Source: Comamonas thiooxydans
Lineage (GTDB): Bacteria; Pseudomonadota; Gammaproteobacteria; Burkholderiales; Burkholderiaceae_C
DNA: 64,000 nucleotides
Direction: 5' to 3'
Assembly (NCBI RefSeq): GCF_000964545.1
Contig: NZ_BBVD01000001.1
Span: 186,001-250,000 of the forward strand
The translations under genes and the position numbers were made by a program. Each line of letters opens with the position of its first letter. The stretch's first letter is position 1. This document shows, one piece after another, positions 26,559 to 34,669 of this stretch. The notes below the pieces were generated by a model. It was given only the letters and a program-made list of their open reading frames with translations. It was not told where the DNA came from and made no database searches.

Positions 26559-27863
26559 TCACTCCTTGGCGGGCTTCCAGTTGCGCACCTCGCGCTGCAC
26601 CTTCAGCCGCTCTGCGGGGCCCAATGCCTGCTCGGCCGTCTGCATGCGGCTCTGCAGCGAGGGATCCTTGGCATGAGCGATAGCCAGCCAGAAATAGGCC
26701 TTGCCCATGTCTTTCTGCACGCCCTGACCGCTGACATACATGGCTGCCAGATTCGACTGTGCCAGGGTGTAGCCCTGCTTGGCGGCGCGATCGAACCAGC
26801 GCGCCGCCTGGCCTGCATCCTGCGGCACGCCCTGGCCGTTGGCATAGAGAAAACCCAGAGACGACTGAGCCGCCGCATTGCCCTGACCGGCGGACTTCTC
26901 CAGCCACCGCGCCGCGCGCGTCAGATCCTGCGGCACCAGCGCGCCTACGGCATAGATCATGCCGGTGTTGTACTGGGCGTCGGCATGGCCTTTCTCGGCC
27001 GCCTGTTCAAACCACTGCAGGGCGGCCCGGCCATCCTCCTTGACGCCCCGGCCGCTTGAGAGCATCACTCCCAGGCTGTACTGGCCTGCAGCCTCGCCAC
27101 TTTTGGCCGAACGCTCGAACCATTGCACGGCCTGCGCATCATCGGCCGCCACGCCGCGGCCCTCGGCATACATCAGACCCAGATTGTTCTGCGCAATGCC
27201 GTCGCCCTGCTCTGCCGCCTTGCGATACCAGCTCACGGCCTGCACTTCGTCCAGAGTCACACCCCGCCCGTTGGCGTAGAGCACTCCCAGGTCGGATTGC
27301 GCAGGTGCATAGCCCTGGTCGGCCGACTGGCGATACCAGTGCACGGCCTGTGCCAGATCCTGATTCACACCTTTGCCAAAACGGTAGCGCGAGCCCAGCA
27401 GATACTGGGCCTTGGCGTCGCCCGTCTGTGCTGCTGCACGCATGGCGGCCAGTTCCTTGGCATCTTCGGCCTGATTGTTCCTGGCCTCCGGCGTCCAATG
27501 CTCACGACCCAGCGGAGCTGCCGCTGCCGCACCTGCTGCCGCAGCACCAGCGACCGCTGCATTGCGGCCGGTGCGCCCTTTTTTACCGGCCTTGCCGGCG
27601 GACTTGGCCGATGAAGATTTGGCGGCACCTGCAGTCGTGCTCTTGGTGGACTTGGACGATTTGGCTGGCGCGGCCGCACTGGACTTGGCCGGGGTCTTGC
27701 CTTTGGCCACAGCTGGCAAGGCAGTGCCGCCCAGCGCCAGCGCAGTTGCCAGCAGGCAAACCTGACCCCAGCAACGGCTGCGGTGCAAGAGGAGCGACCC
27801 CGAAGCCATAGCTGGCAACTCGGAAGGCTCACTGTCGGACATCGGATGATTGGGAACTCTCAT
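26559..27863 (-). CDS. Exported Sel1/TPR-like repeat protein
   Basis: This protein of up to 434 residues has a signal-peptide-like segment (CLLATALALGGTALPAVAKG), a long Ala/Lys/Ser-rich linker and about seven Sel1 repeats of 36 residues, each with the pattern AQxxLGxxYxxGxGVxxDxxxAxxWxxxAAxQG. Examples are QYLLGSRYRFGKGVNQD and QNNLGLMYAEGRGVAAD. Sel1 proteins form solenoid scaffolds for protein-protein contact, often in the periplasm. No enzyme domain is attached, so the partner is unknown. The start at 27863 is uncertain; Met at residue 8 or 19 are alternatives. Convergent with dnaJ. Confidence 0.85.
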   Translation of the reverse strand: MRVPNHPMSDSEPSELPAMASGSLLLHRSRCWGQVCLLATALALGGTALPAVAKGKTPAKSSAAAPAKSSKSTKSTTAGAAKSSSAKSAGKAGKKGRTGRNAAVAGAAAAGAAAAAPLGREHWTPEARNNQAEDAKELAAMRAAAQTGDAKAQYLLGSRYRFGKGVNQDLAQAVHWYRQSADQGYAPAQSDLGVLYANGRGVTLDEVQAVSWYRKAAEQGDGIAQNNLGLMYAEGRGVAADDAQAVQWFERSAKSGEAAGQYSLGVMLSSGRGVKEDGRAALQWFEQAAEKGHADAQYNTGMIYAVGALVPQDLTRAARWLEKSAGQGNAAAQSSLGFLYANGQGVPQDAGQAARWFDRAAKQGYTLAQSNLAAMYVSGQGVQKDMGKAYFWLAIAHAKDPSLQSRMQTAEQALGPAERLKVQREVRNWKPAKE

Positions 27864-28213
27864 GACTCACATTTTTGCAGCGAATAGCGTCGATTCCTGG
27901 CTGCTTTACTGACGATTTACTTTGTAAAAAGATGCCGGAACTCAGGCACCTGAAAAACTTTTGTTCCTCAGACCTGATCAGGCTTGAACGATTCTGGCAT
28001 CTAGAGTCTTCGCTATGAAAATGCAAGTACACAAGACTGACAAATGCAACATCGCTTTCCCAGGTTTCGCCAAGTCATCGCAAAGCAAGAAATCACCCAT
28101 CTCCAAAATTTACCCATCGCCAAGCAAGACATCTCATTCAAAGATGGATGTAGCTAGATTAATCGGTAAAAATGCTGAAAACTTCTCGAAACGAGAAGAC
28201 TTGAGCCTACCCC
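27864..28213. other. AT-rich intergenic control region
   Basis: This 350-nt gap separates the divergent Sel1-repeat and LysR genes. It is visibly more AT-rich than its surroundings and probably holds both promoters. It contains the palindrome CCTGATCAGG (27973-27982) and the inverted repeat at 28182-28198. An open frame at 28015-28314 runs into lysR in another phase and is not protein-like, so I do not call it. Confidence 0.5.
28182..28198. promoter_or_regulatory. Candidate LysR-type operator
   Basis: CTTCTCG-AAA-CGAGAAG is a perfect inverted repeat and contains a T-N11-A core (T28184 and A28196), the usual LysR recognition pattern. It lies 15 nt before the LysR start, suggesting autoregulation. 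Confidence 0.45.
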
Positions 28214-29182
28214 ATGAAGAATTCAGAGCGCAGTTTTGCGCGCCGCATCGATCTCACCTCGCTTCAGCTGTTCGTCGCCGTGTGCGAACTGGGCAGCATT
28301 GGCCGCGCCGCTGAACGCGAGTTCATTGCAGCCTCGGCCGTCAGCAAGCGGCTGTCCGACCTGGAAGCGACGGTGGACACCGCCCTGCTCTATCGCCACA
28401 GCCGCGGCGTGACGCTGACGCCGGCCGGCGAGAGCCTGCTGCACCATGCGCGCAATGTGCTCTACGGGCTGGAGCGCATGCAGGGCGAGCTCTCCGAATA
28501 CGCCGACGGCGTGCGCGGCCATGTGCGCATGCACGCCAATATGTCGGCCATCGTGCAGTTTCTGCCCGAAGACCTGGGAGCCTTTGCGCGCGAACACAGC
28601 CAGATCAAGATCGATCTGCAGGAGCACCTGAGCCCCGACGTGCTGAGCGCCGTGGCCGAGGGAACGGCCGATATCGGCATCTGCACGCTGGGCAATATCA
28701 GGAGCAGCGAAGGCAATCAGGCCACCGTGCAACTGACCCAGGGCAATGTGCCGCTGCAGTACCGCAGCTATCGCAAAGACCGACTGGTCGTCGTCGTGCC
28801 CGAGCGCCACGCCCTGGCCGACCGCGAAAGCGTCGCCTTCACGGAAGTGCTGGAATGGGACATCGTCAGCCTTCATGCGGGCTCCTCGATCAGCCTGGCC
28901 ATGCGCGCTGCTGCAGCCCAGGCAGGCCACCCGCTGCACCAGCGCATCCAGGTCACCAGCCTGGACGCCATGTGCCGCATGATCGACAACGGCCTGGGAC
29001 TGGGCCTGCTGCCCGACCGCGCATTCGAGCTGATGCATGGCGTGGGCCATCTGCGCGCCGTGCAGCTCACCGACGACTGGGCGCACCGCGAACTCTGCGT
29101 GGTGGCCCGCGACTTCGAAGCGCTGCCGGTGACCACCCGCCTGCTGGTCGATCACCTCTGCCCCGCCAGCGCCAAGGCTTGA
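28214..29182 (+). CDS. LysR-family transcriptional regulator upstream of leuC
   Basis: This 322-residue LysR-type regulator has a winged helix at residues 12-70, with LQLFVAVCELGSIGRAAE and ASAVSKRLSDLEATVDTALL, then the periplasmic-binding-like effector domain. The effector half includes DLVAEGTADIGIC-like sequence (VAEGTADIGICTLG) and DNGLGLGLLPDRAFE. It is 57 nt upstream of leuC on the same strand. It may regulate the leucine genes, but a gene read in the same direction need not control its neighbour. The effector is unknown. Confidence 0.88.
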   Translation: MKNSERSFARRIDLTSLQLFVAVCELGSIGRAAEREFIAASAVSKRLSDLEATVDTALLYRHSRGVTLTPAGESLLHHARNVLYGLERMQGELSEYADGVRGHVRMHANMSAIVQFLPEDLGAFAREHSQIKIDLQEHLSPDVLSAVAEGTADIGICTLGNIRSSEGNQATVQLTQGNVPLQYRSYRKDRLVVVVPERHALADRESVAFTEVLEWDIVSLHAGSSISLAMRAAAAQAGHPLHQRIQVTSLDAMCRMIDNGLGLGLLPDRAFELMHGVGHLRAVQLTDDWAHRELCVVARDFEALPVTTRLLVDHLCPASAKA

Positions 29183-29239
29183 AACATCGCATCAAGCCAC
29201 AACAGAATCCTCCCAACAAACCAACCTCACGAGACCACC

Positions 29240-30661
29240 ATGGGACGCACCCTCTACGACAAGATTTTTGACGAGCACGTCGTTCACACCGAGGAAGACG
29301 GCACCTCCGTCCTCTATATCGACCGCCATCTGGTGCACGAAGTCACCAGCCCCCAGGCCTTCGAAGGTCTGCGCATGGCCGGGCGCAAGCTGTGGCGCGT
29401 CAGCTCGGTCGTGGCCACGGCCGACCACAACACCCCCACCGACGGCTGGGAGCGCGGCTATGACGGCATTGCCGACCCCATCAGCAAGGAACAGATCACC
29501 ACGCTGAACAGCAATATCGCCGAGTTCGGCTCGGCCGCCTTCTTCCCCTTCATGGACAAGGGCCAGGGCATTGTTCACGTCATGGGCCCCGAGCAAGGCG
29601 CAACCCTGCCCGGCATGACCGTGGTCTGCGGCGATAGCCACACCTCCACCCACGGCGCTTTCGGCGCGCTGGCCCACGGCATCGGCACCTCCGAGGTCGA
29701 GCATGTGATGGCCACCCAGACCCTGCTGGCCAAGAAGGCCAAGAACATGCTGGTGCAGGTCAACGGCAAGGTCGCGCCCGGCATCACCGCCAAGGACATC
29801 GTGCTGGCCATCATCGGCAAGATCGGCACCGCCGGCGGCACGGGCTACACCATAGAGTTTGCCGGCGAAGCCATCCGCGACCTCAGCGTGGAAGGCCGCA
29901 TGACGGTCTGCAACATGGCCATCGAAGGCGGCGCCCGCGCAGGTCTCGTAGCCGTGGACGACAAGACCATCAACTACATCAAGGGCCGCCCCCTGGCGCC
30001 CACGGGTGGCGAATGGGATGCCGCCGTCAGCTACTGGAAGACACTGCATTCCGACGCCGATGCGAAGTTCGACCGCGTGGTGGAGCTGAACGCCGCCGAC
30101 ATCGTGCCGCAGGTAACCTGGGGCACCAGCCCCGAGATGGTGCTGGGCATCGATGCCGCCGTCCCCGATCCCGACAAGGAAAAGGACTCTAACAAGCGCG
30201 GCGCCATCGAACGTGCGCTGACCTATATGGCACTGGAACCCGGCAAGCCCATCAACGACATCTTTGTCGACAAGGTGTTCATCGGCTCCTGCACCAACAG
30301 CCGCATCGAGGACATGCGCGAAGCCGCCGCCGTGGTCAAGAAGCTGGGCCAGAAGGTCGCCAAGAACATCAAGCTGGCCATGGTCGTGCCCGGCTCCGGT
30401 CTGGTCAAGGAACAGGCCGAGCGCGAAGGCCTGGACCAGATCTTCAAGGCCGCCGGCTTTGAATGGCGCGAACCCGGCTGCTCCATGTGCCTGGCCATGA
30501 ACGCCGACCGCCTGGAGCCCGGCGAGCGCTGCGCGTCGACCTCGAACCGCAACTTCGAAGGCCGTCAGGGCGCCGGTGGCCGCACCCACCTCGTCAGCCC
30601 CGCCATGGCCGCTGCGGCAGCCATCCACGGCCACTTTGTCGATATCCGTAAATTTGCGTAA
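29240..30661 (+). CDS. leuC: 3-isopropylmalate dehydratase large subunit
   Basis: LeuC (473 residues) with LeuD isomerises 2-isopropylmalate to 3-isopropylmalate in leucine synthesis, using a [4Fe-4S] cluster. Aconitase-family marks are VVCGDSHTSTHGAFGALA, GSCTNSRIEDMREAA and GCSMCLAMN, which supply the three cluster cysteines. The start MGRTLYDKIFDEHVV is typical. The gap to leuD carries an 80-bp structured repeat. Confidence 0.97.
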   Translation: MGRTLYDKIFDEHVVHTEEDGTSVLYIDRHLVHEVTSPQAFEGLRMAGRKLWRVSSVVATADHNTPTDGWERGYDGIADPISKEQITTLNSNIAEFGSAAFFPFMDKGQGIVHVMGPEQGATLPGMTVVCGDSHTSTHGAFGALAHGIGTSEVEHVMATQTLLAKKAKNMLVQVNGKVAPGITAKDIVLAIIGKIGTAGGTGYTIEFAGEAIRDLSVEGRMTVCNMAIEGGARAGLVAVDDKTINYIKGRPLAPTGGEWDAAVSYWKTLHSDADAKFDRVVELNAADIVPQVTWGTSPEMVLGIDAAVPDPDKEKDSNKRGAIERALTYMALEPGKPINDIFVDKVFIGSCTNSRIEDMREAAAVVKKLGQKVAKNIKLAMVVPGSGLVKEQAEREGLDQIFKAAGFEWREPGCSMCLAMNADRLEPGERCASTSNRNFEGRQGAGGRTHLVSPAMAAAAAIHGHFVDIRKFA

Positions 30662-30739
30662 CCCCCTGAGTCGCTGCGCGTCTTCCCCCAAGGGGGACGA
30701 CGGCCTTTGCTGCGGGGCGGCCCTTGCTGGCCGTCTCTG
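30662..30739 (+). repeat. CCCCCTGAG structured repeat, copy 1
   Basis: Starts CCCCCTGAG one base after the leuC stop, has a central CCCCC-AA-GGGGG hairpin and an outer GACGGCC/GGCCGTC stem enclosing GGG-GCGG-CCC. Copies follow leuD (31444) and trpA (41338). Confidence 0.8.
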
Positions 30740-30786
30740 ATGCAAGACGCGAACGTCGCCAAGACTAAAGATTCTGGAATCACACC

Positions 30787-31443
30787 ATGCAAAAATTCAC
30801 CGTGCACAAGGGCCTCGTTGCCCCCATGGACCGCGAGAACGTCGACACCGACGCCATCATCCCCAAGCAGTTCCTCAAGTCCATCAAGAAGACCGGCTTC
30901 GGCCCCAATCTATTCGACGAGTGGCGCTATCTGGACCAGCCCGGCCAGCCCGGCGTACCCGAAGCCGACCGCAAGCCCAATCCCGACTTCGTGCTCAACC
31001 AGCCCCGCTTCAAGGGCGCCAGCATCCTGATCGCGCGCAAGAACTTCGGCTGCGGCTCCAGCCGCGAGCACGCGCCCTGGGCCCTGGACCAGTACGGCTT
31101 CCGCGCCATCCTGGCCCCCAGCTTTGCCGACATCTTCTTCAACAACAGCTTCAAGAACGGCCTGCTGCCCATCGTGCTGCCCGAGGCCACGATCGACCAG
31201 CTGTTCAACGACGTCGCGGCCTTCCCCGGCTACGAGCTGACCATCGATCTGGAGCGCCAGGTGATCCTGAGGCCCCAGGGCGAAGAGATCGCCTTCGACG
31301 TCATCGCCTTTCGCAAATACTGCCTGCTCAACGGCTTCGACGATATCGGCCTGACCATGCGCCATGCCGACAAGATCAAGGCCTTCGAGGCCGAGCGTCT
31401 GGCGCAAAAGCCCTGGCTGGCGCATACCTTGATTCAGAAGTAA
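30787..31443 (+). CDS. leuD: 3-isopropylmalate dehydratase small subunit
   Basis: LeuD (218 residues) is the swivel-domain partner of LeuC. The start MQKFTVHKGLVAPMDRENVDTDAIIPKQ when read through, FGCGSSREHAPWAL substrate loop and NSFKNGLLPIVLPEA are all present. It is separated from leuC by about 125 nt, nearly all of it a dispersed repeat, and from leuB by about 290 nt with two more repeats, so the leucine genes are looser than a compact operon. Confidence 0.96.
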   Translation: MQKFTVHKGLVAPMDRENVDTDAIIPKQFLKSIKKTGFGPNLFDEWRYLDQPGQPGVPEADRKPNPDFVLNQPRFKGASILIARKNFGCGSSREHAPWALDQYGFRAILAPSFADIFFNNSFKNGLLPIVLPEATIDQLFNDVAAFPGYELTIDLERQVILRPQGEEIAFDVIAFRKYCLLNGFDDIGLTMRHADKIKAFEAERLAQKPWLAHTLIQK

Positions 31444-31534
31444 CCCCCTGAGCCGCGTTGCCTAGGCGGCCCCGCGGCTTCCCCCAGAGGGGGACGACGG
31501 CCTTTGCCGCGAGGCGGCTCTTGCTGGCCGTCTC
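31444..31534 (+). repeat. CCCCCTGAG structured repeat, copy 2
   Basis: Begins directly at the leuD stop. Central CCCCC-AGA-GGGGG hairpin, outer GACGGCC/GGCCGTC stem, inner stem GAG-GCGG-CTC (GGG/CCC in the other copies, a compensatory change). Confidence 0.8.
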
Positions 31535-31631
31535 TCACTTTGGCCATGTTGGAGGTAAGGTTCTCTGCTGTGCCGGTCTCACTCAGTTGAGGGATGCCCG
31601 CCTCTTGAGCCCGAAGTAAAACTATCAATAA

Positions 31632-31713
31632 ATGAGCTGCTTACGATTGTCATCAATAGACTTCGATAAATATTCAATCTGAAATCTATGAATAACGAGC
31701 GCAAGCAGCTATC
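31632..31713. repeat. 82-bp inverted-repeat element, copy C
   Basis: Two 41-bp arms (31632-31672 and the complement of 31673-31713) agree at about 24 of 41 positions, with GCTGCTT near the outer ends and CATAGATTTC-like inner parts. It lies in the 290-nt leuD-leuB gap, 21 nt before the leuB start. Confidence 0.75.
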
Positions 31714-31733
31714 AAATTAATCAAAGGAACATC

Positions 31734-32810
31734 ATGAAGATTGCAGTTTTGCCCGGTGATGGCATCGGTCCCGAAATCGTCGCGGAAGCCGTCAAGGTGC
31801 TCGAGGCCCTGAATCTGGGTCTGGAGATGGAAACCGCTCCCGTGGGCGGTGCCGGCTATGAAGCTGCCGGCCACCCCCTGCCTCCTGCCACGCTGAAGCT
31901 GGCCCAGGAAGCCGATGCGATCCTGTTCGGTGCCGTGGGCGACTGGAAGTACGACACGCTGGACCGCCCCCTGCGTCCCGAGCAGGCCATCCTCGGCCTG
32001 CGCAAGGCCCTGGGCCTGTTCGCCAACTTCCGCCCCGCCATCTGCTACAAGGAGCTGACCCATGCTTCCAGCCTCAAGCCCGAACTGGTGGCAGGTCTGG
32101 ACATCCTCATCATCCGCGAGCTGACCGGCGACATATACTTCGGCCAGCCGCGCGGCCGCCGTGTCGCTCCCGACGGCCATTTCCCCGGTGCCGAAGAAGC
32201 CTTCGACACCATGCGCTACACCCGTCCCGAGATCGAGCGCATCGCCCATGTCGCCTTCCAGGCCGCCCAGAAGCGCAGCAAGCGCGTGACCAGCGTTGAC
32301 AAGGCCAATGTGCTGGAAACCTTCCAGCTCTGGAAGGATGTGGTCAGCGAAGTCGCCAAGCAGTACCCCGACGTGGCGCTGGACCATATGTACGTGGACA
32401 ACGCCGCCATGCAACTGGTCAAGGAACCCAAGCGCTTCGACGTGGTGGTGACCGGCAATATGTTTGGCGACATCCTCTCCGACGAAGCCTCGATGCTGAC
32501 CGGCTCCATCGGCATGCTGCCCAGCGCCAGCCTCAACGACAAGAAGCAAGGCCTGTACGAACCCAGCCACGGCTCGGCCCCCGACATCGCCGGCAAGGGC
32601 ATTGCCAATCCTCTGGCCACCATTCTCTCGGCCGCCATGATGCTGCGCTTCAGCCTGGGCCAGGAAGCCGCCGCCCAGAAGATCGAAGCTGCCGTGCAAA
32701 AGGTGCTGGCCGACGGCCTGCGCACCGCCGACATCTACAGCGAAGGCACGACCAAGGTCAGCACCCGTGAAATGGGTGATGCCGTGGTCAAGGCACTGGC
32801 AGGAGTCTGA
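31734..32810 (+). CDS. leuB: 3-isopropylmalate dehydrogenase
   Basis: LeuB (358 residues) oxidises and decarboxylates 3-isopropylmalate using NAD. Signatures are VLPGDGIGPEIVAEAV, RPEQAILGLRKALGLFANFRP when read through, the SVDKANVL segment, DHMYVDNAAMQL and the metal/NAD region FGDILSDEASMLTGSIGMLPSA split over the loop, followed by LYEPSHGSAPDIAGKG. Start MKIAVLPGDG is certain. A terminator follows. Confidence 0.97.
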   Translation: MKIAVLPGDGIGPEIVAEAVKVLEALNLGLEMETAPVGGAGYEAAGHPLPPATLKLAQEADAILFGAVGDWKYDTLDRPLRPEQAILGLRKALGLFANFRPAICYKELTHASSLKPELVAGLDILIIRELTGDIYFGQPRGRRVAPDGHFPGAEEAFDTMRYTRPEIERIAHVAFQAAQKRSKRVTSVDKANVLETFQLWKDVVSEVAKQYPDVALDHMYVDNAAMQLVKEPKRFDVVVTGNMFGDILSDEASMLTGSIGMLPSASLNDKKQGLYEPSHGSAPDIAGKGIANPLATILSAAMMLRFSLGQEAAAQKIEAAVQKVLADGLRTADIYSEGTTKVSTREMGDAVVKALAGV

Positions 32811-32833
32811 GGCCCGGAAACGGCTGATACCAG

Positions 32834-32861
32834 GCCACCGCCGCAAAGCGGTGGCTTTTTT
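32834..32861 (+). terminator. Terminator after leuB
   Basis: Stem GCCACCGC (32834-32841) with GCGGTGGC (32848-32855), then six T. Confidence 0.88.
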
Positions 32862-32891
32862 GTTCGACGCAATTTTCGGCGCCAAACAAAA

Positions 32892-32929
32892 CAAAACGTC
32901 AAAAATAAATCATTTATTTCGACGTTTTG
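32892..32929. repeat. 38-bp two-step palindrome upstream of asd
   Basis: CAAAACGTC (32892-32900) pairs perfectly with GACGTTTTG (32921-32929); inside, AAATAAAT (32903-32910) pairs with ATTTATTT (32912-32919). It is AT-rich without a T-tract typical of terminators, and sits about 255 nt before asd. Confidence 0.6.
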
Positions 32930-32981
32930 ACTAGAGTTTCAAGCACTTTTAATTCTTCAAGCTTTGGCTCTAGTCGCTAGA

Positions 32982-33092
32982 ATGACAACTCTTATGTTTG
33001 CCGCACGCACCTTCGCTCCCGAGACCCTCACACCCGCAAAGCTTGCCGGTGTGAATGCGCGCGCAATCACCATTAAGACGATTACAGGCTGA
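32982..33092 (+). CDS. Possible Thr/Ile-rich leader peptide upstream of asd
   Basis: A 36-codon frame (ATG at 32982, or the in-frame ATG at 32994) ends in AITIKTITG and a stop at 33092. The end resembles the threonine-isoleucine run of enterobacterial thr leader peptides; about eight of 36 codons are Thr. It lies 93 nt before asd, whose product feeds Thr, Met, Lys and Ile synthesis. No good Shine-Dalgarno and no clear terminator with a T-tract are seen after it, so attenuation is only a suggestion. Confidence 0.3.
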   Translation: MTTLMFAARTFAPETLTPAKLAGVNARAITIKTITG

Positions 33093-33185
33093 CCCAGCCC
33101 GGTTCGTCGCGCGCCCCTTCCGGCCCTGACGAGCCGGACGAAGCAGTCTCAAGCTACTGTTTTCAAAACTGAAAAGGCGTTTCAA

Positions 33186-34298
33186 ATGAGCAAGCAATTG
33201 GTAGGTTTGGTGGGCTGGCGCGGCATGGTCGGCTCCGTGCTGATGGATCGTATGCAGGCCGAAGGCGACTTCGCGCTGATCGAGCCCGTGTTCTTCTCCA
33301 CCTCCAATGCCGGCGGCAAGGCCCCGGCCATGGCCACGGTGCATACCGAGCTGAAGGACGCCAACGACATCGCCGAGCTGTCCAAGTGCGACATCATCAT
33401 CACCTGCCAGGGCGGCGACTACACCAAGGAAGTCTTCCCCAAGATCCGCGCCGCTGGCTGGAACGGCCACTGGATTGACGCAGCCTCCTCGCTGCGCATG
33501 GAGGGCGACGCCGTCATCGTGCTGGACCCCGTCAACGACGACCTGATCCAGCAAAAGCTGGCTGCCGGCGGCAAGAACTGGATTGGCGGCAACTGCACCA
33601 ACTCCATCCTGCTGATGGGTCTGGGCGGTCTGTTCAAGGCCGGTCTGGTGGAATGGGTCTCCTCCATGACCTACCAGGCCGCATCGGGCGGTGGCGCCAA
33701 CCACATGCGCGAGCTGCTCAAGGGCATGGGCGTGGTGCACGCCGCCGTGGCCGACGAGCTGGCGACTCCTGCTTCCGCGATTCTCGAAATCGACCGCAAG
33801 GTGGCCCAGACCATCCGCGAAGATGTGCCCACCGAATTCTTCGGCGCGCCTCTGGCCGGCGGCCTGATCCCCTGGATCGATGTGCAGCTGCCCAACGGCC
33901 AGTCCAAGGAAGAATGGAAGGGCCAGGCCGAGGTCAACAAGATTCTCGGCACCGAGGCCGCCATCCCCGTGGACGGCCTGTGCGTGCGCATCGGCGCCAT
34001 GCGCTGCCACTCCCTGGCCCTGACCCTGAAGCTCAAGAAGGACCTGCCCCTGGAAGAGATCGAGGCCCTGATCAAGGGCGGCAATCCCTGGGTCAAGTTC
34101 GTGGCCAACGACCGCGCACTGACCGTCAAGGAGCTGACTCCTGCTGCCACCACCGGCGGTCTGGAAGTGGCCGTCGGTCGTGTGCGCAAGCTCAACATGG
34201 GCCCCGAATATGTCTCGGCCTTCGTGATCGGTGACCAGCTGCTGTGGGGCGCTGCCGAGCCGCTGCGTCGCATGCTGCGCATCCTACTGGCAGCCTGA
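33186..34298 (+). CDS. asd: Aspartate-semialdehyde dehydrogenase
   Basis: Asd (370 residues) reduces aspartyl phosphate to aspartate semialdehyde, the branch substrate for lysine, diaminopimelate, threonine and methionine. The NADP loop is LVGWRGMVGSVLMDRM, the catalytic Cys is in GGNCTNSILL (about residue 136), and RIGAMRCHSLALTLKL carries the active-site His. Length and motifs match the gram-negative type. hom, which uses its product, is at 12962. The 375-nt upstream gap is unusually rich in structure (palindrome, possible leader). Confidence 0.97.
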   Translation: MSKQLVGLVGWRGMVGSVLMDRMQAEGDFALIEPVFFSTSNAGGKAPAMATVHTELKDANDIAELSKCDIIITCQGGDYTKEVFPKIRAAGWNGHWIDAASSLRMEGDAVIVLDPVNDDLIQQKLAAGGKNWIGGNCTNSILLMGLGGLFKAGLVEWVSSMTYQAASGGGANHMRELLKGMGVVHAAVADELATPASAILEIDRKVAQTIREDVPTEFFGAPLAGGLIPWIDVQLPNGQSKEEWKGQAEVNKILGTEAAIPVDGLCVRIGAMRCHSLALTLKLKKDLPLEEIEALIKGGNPWVKFVANDRALTVKELTPAATTGGLEVAVGRVRKLNMGPEYVSAFVIGDQLLWGAAEPLRRMLRILLAA

Positions 34299-34342
34299 TC
34301 CCGTCCACCATCAAGCCTGCGAATGGCTTGATCCAGCACAGC

Positions 34343-34380
34343 AAAGCGCCAGTCATCCTCGTGATGGCCGGCGCTTTTTT
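34343..34380 (+). terminator. Terminator after asd
   Basis: Stem AAAGCGCC (34343-34350) plus GTCATC with the complement up to GGCGCTTTTTT; one internal mismatch and a G-T pair. The rest of the 371-nt gap to fimV (to 34669) shows no gene; it contains several GACAAT-like -10 sequences. Confidence 0.8.
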
Positions 34381-34669
34381 CATGTCCAAGCTCCAGGCTT
34401 GGGCGACAATTGCCCGCTTATTCGGGCGAATGCAAACCGTCAGCAAACCTACATTAGGTTTCATCTCGTTGCCAATCGACAACAATTGAGAGCCTTGCCA
34501 GCCATGCTTTTGCTCACATTGCAATAGCGTCGTTGACAATGCAAACTGTGTCCGCCGGGCCAAGAGACCTTTGCCGCCTGCTGGAATTTCCAATTTTTAT
34601 GTGCACCGCAGCCACAAACCCGATCAAGAACAAGAGGGCTGTAGGCTGCACGAATCAAGTCTGAGCCCT

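Noticed and set aside
28015..28314. 99-codon frame before and into lysR
   Set aside because: It overlaps the lysR start in another phase, changes composition abruptly at that point, and shows no family.
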